DNA from: an uncultured Fidelibacterota bacterium
Lineage (GTDB): Bacteria; Fidelibacterota; Marinisomatia; Marinisomatales; UBA1611
Assembly: GCA_937893835.1 (NCBI GenBank)
Contig: CALCSS010000049.1
Span: forward strand, 1-6,609
DNA: 6,609 nt
Reading direction: 5' to 3'
The first letter of the stretch is position 1, and each line of letters begins with the position of its first letter. Shown here piece after piece: positions 4,754 to 6,609 of this stretch. The translations under genes were made by a program, and so were the position numbers. Below the pieces are notes generated by a model that saw only the letters and a list, made by a program, of their open reading frames with translations, was not told the DNA's origin and searched no databases.

Positions 4754-6609
4754 TTCAATTCAAATTGGAGGTTGTCATTTCCTAGGCCTATCTTGGAAGC
4801 CTGGCTCATGATCTCTATGTTTTGAAAGAGGCCCGACTCCTCCAGTGTGCTGACAAAGTTGTTGAAATGGTCATCCAATAGGATCGAGTTGGAGTGGACA
4901 TTTCCCGCAAGGCGGACGACTCTAAGGTCCTCGTCTTCCTTCCTAACGACCTTGACAAGATCCCTGCCTATCTTCTTATATGCCTGAATCTCCCAACCCT
5001 CTTGAAAATTCAACTCATTTATGATGACCTCTTTTGGAGTATAGTAACTCAGGAACTTATTAATCGCTAGGATGCGATCAAAATAGTCAATGTCATAGCT
5101 CAACAGACCCATCTGCTCTTCAACACTGCTCTTATTCTGTTTCAGGGATACGTGCCTTTCCTCAACATAGGTCAATTGATCATTCTCTTCCTGCATGGGC
5201 TCAAGCTCAGATCGGATGGAATTGATGCTGAGTTTTGTTGTGAGGGACATGCCAATGAAAAGAACCAATGCCGCAGCCGTAGCGACCATACCCAATCGAT
5301 TGACCCATCGCAGAATTTCGTCTTGCTTTAGCTCTTTTGGTAGGATGCTCACTGAATTATCCAGATGTAATGCTGATCCTATGGCTGCTGTGAATGATGT
5401 CGGATGGGGGCTGGTGGTGTCTATGTCAAGGTCATGGGGAATTGCGAGGTTTCTCAAAGGATTGAGGAATTTGGTGTCAAGGCCCATGCTGCCTTCAATA
5501 TACTTGTCCAGATGGAGAATGTCTCCCGCTGAGCCACTCAGAAGAACCTCAGTGTCTTTTGATATCTTGAATTCTTTCCTGATACCATTCACGGTCCTGT
5601 CAAGCTCCTGCCTCCAACTATCAAAGACCGGTCTGAAGATGTCATCATGCTCACCAGGTTCAGCCTTGTGACCCATTGACCGTAAAAAGGCCTCTGGGAC
5701 CTGGAATTTCTTTCTGTCTGACCAATCCTCCATGAGTATGCCATTGTCCCTGATCGCATCTGTCAGACCCTGTAGGCCGATGAACAAGGGTTTGATCGTC
5801 TTTAACTCTGATCTTGAACATCCAAGGATAAGACTATTCTTCTCTCCTATGTTGATAATGATCGTATCTTTCTTTTTGTTTTCTGGGTAGCTCCAAATGA
5901 ATGCATTGTATACAGCCTGCGCCAGAGGATACCAGACCCTCAGACCGTAATCAAGGCCCTTAAAGCTTTCACTGATACTGGCTAGTGAAGAAGACTCTGC
6001 TATTCCAACTCGATATGCATTGTCCTTTCCATTTACAAATGATATAACGGAATCCTCCAATGGGAATGGCAGATCTTTCTTGATCGACCATTCAATGATC
6101 TGTTTCTTATCTTTTTGATTCTCTTTTGGGACATCGACCAACTGGAGCATCATCCTATCGTGGTCTACAGTGAGTGCAATGGTGTCTCTGTTTTTAATAG
6201 TTTGCGATGCTGAACCATATCGATCACCATAGTCAGACACTCTCTCATCGAGGCTCGCCATTGCCTCACGGCATGAGTCCATAAAATCATCCGGGGCCTC
6301 AGTTGCGACCAAGGATCTGTCCTTTGATGAATATTGGTCAAGGGCCAGGAGGGTCTTCACCTCCTTGTCCTCGTGTATGACCGAGGTTGACATCCTGCCG
6401 CTGTCCACGTGCATTCCCGTGTAGGTTCGATCGATGGGTACCTTGCTCAGTAAGGAGGCTTTCATATGGGATGGATATTTACCCTGTGTAGGGAGGAAGT
6501 CGTCCTCAGGCTCATTGGCGGTTATATTTTCCTCATCTTTTATTGTGGTCTCAACAGTTGGAGTGATGGGTCTGGCCTCTTGAGTCGTTGATTCCCCAAC
6601 GGATTCGGC
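4741..6609 (-). CDS. pilM: PilM-PilN fusion, type IV pilus inner-membrane platform protein (GspL-like layout), 5' partial
   Basis: An actin-like cytoplasmic PilM domain and a bitopic PilN domain lie in one reading frame. The first ATG in the window is at 6465 (574 residues follow), but the frame stays open for 48 more codons to the right edge, so the true start is outside. Numbering from that ATG: residues 17-23 (GMHVDSG) match the phosphate-1 loop of the actin fold; 201-207 (TIIINIG) match phosphate-2, with Asn where PilM proteins usually have Asp; 307-314 (VLLSGSAG) match the adenosine motif; AAIGSAL at 360-366 ends the PilM part. SILPKE at 373-378 resembles the PilN N-terminal INLLP motif that binds PilM. 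A membrane helix follows at about 391-410, then a coiled coil (about 413-455) and a periplasmic ferredoxin-like PilN domain (about 460-574). In standard pili PilM and PilN are separate genes; T2SS GspL has this fused layout. The stop overlaps the pilO start. Fold assignment is by motif reading only. Confidence 0.88.
   Translation of the reverse strand, partial: AESVGESTTQEARPITPTVETTIKDEENITANEPEDDFLPTQGKYPSHMKASLLSKVPIDRTYTGMHVDSGRMSTSVIHEDKEVKTLLALDQYSSKDRSLVATEAPDDFMDSCREAMASLDERVSDYGDRYGSASQTIKNRDTIALTVDHDRMMLQLVDVPKENQKDKKQIIEWSIKKDLPFPLEDSVISFVNGKDNAYRVGIAESSSLASISESFKGLDYGLRVWYPLAQAVYNAFIWSYPENKKKDTIIINIGEKNSLILGCSRSELKTIKPLFIGLQGLTDAIRDNGILMEDWSDRKKFQVPEAFLRSMGHKAEPGEHDDIFRPVFDSWRQELDRTVNGIRKEFKISKDTEVLLSGSAGDILHLDKYIEGSMGLDTKFLNPLRNLAIPHDLDIDTTSPHPTSFTAAIGSALHLDNSVSILPKELKQDEILRWVNRLGMVATAAALVLFIGMSLTTKLSINSIRSELEPMQEENDQLTYVEERHVSLKQNKSSVEEQMGLLSYDIDYFDRILAINKFLSYYTPKEVIINELNFQEGWEIQAYKKIGRDLVKVVRKEDEDLRVVRLAGNVHSNSILLDDHFNNFVSTLEESGLFQNIEIMSQASKIGLGNDNLQFELKCVI

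Noticed and set aside
5195..5671. 158-codon open frame on the plus strand
   Set aside because: It lies entirely antisense to the strongly supported PilM domain, and its Ser/Arg-rich translation has no recognisable motif; it is a shadow frame.

Overview
The window is a compact, unidirectional stretch of a diderm (Gram-negative type) bacterial genome. All five genes are on the minus strand, so transcription runs from high to low coordinates, and the genes overlap or are separated by 13 bases or less. Four of them form a type IV pilus (or closely related type IV filament) trans-envelope complex in the canonical pilM-N-O-P-Q order; the fifth is a CHASE2-domain sensor protein. A secretin proves an outer membrane. 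Codon use mixes AT-rich codons (many ATA, AGA, AGG) with moderate GC, and none of the starts has a strong Shine-Dalgarno sequence. I cannot name the phylum; an uncultivated or FCB-like lineage is only a guess.

Layout, in transcription order. 6609-4741: an actin-like PilM domain fused in one polypeptide to a membrane-anchored PilN domain (GspL-like layout), with its 5' end beyond the right edge. 4753-3515: PilO with a long charged linker and a C-terminal DUF2914 domain. 3501-2911: a PilP/GspC-like protein with a membrane anchor instead of a lipobox. 2921-1593: a short PilQ-type secretin (N0, N1, secretin core) with no AMIN domains and a Ser/Asn/Thr-rich insertion. 1585-1: the N-terminal 528 codons of a CHASE2 sensor whose CHASE2 fold appears to be interrupted by an insertion of about 200 residues; its output domain lies beyond the left edge.

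How they fit together (inference from known pilus families): the PilM-PilN fusion and PilO form the inner-membrane platform, PilP bridges to the secretin N0/N1 domains, and the secretin forms the outer-membrane channel. The CHASE2 protein, co-encoded and probably periplasm-facing, may couple an envelope signal to a cytoplasmic output. The most unusual points are the PilO-DUF2914 fusion, the CHASE2 gene and its insertion, the PilM-PilN fusion with an acidic N-terminal extension, and a dnaX-like slippery heptamer inside a perfect hairpin in the PilO linker that could yield PilO without DUF2914.

No tRNA, rRNA, CRISPR array, insertion sequence, promoter or intrinsic terminator was seen. No gap exceeds 13 bases, so the operon promoter and terminator must lie outside the window.
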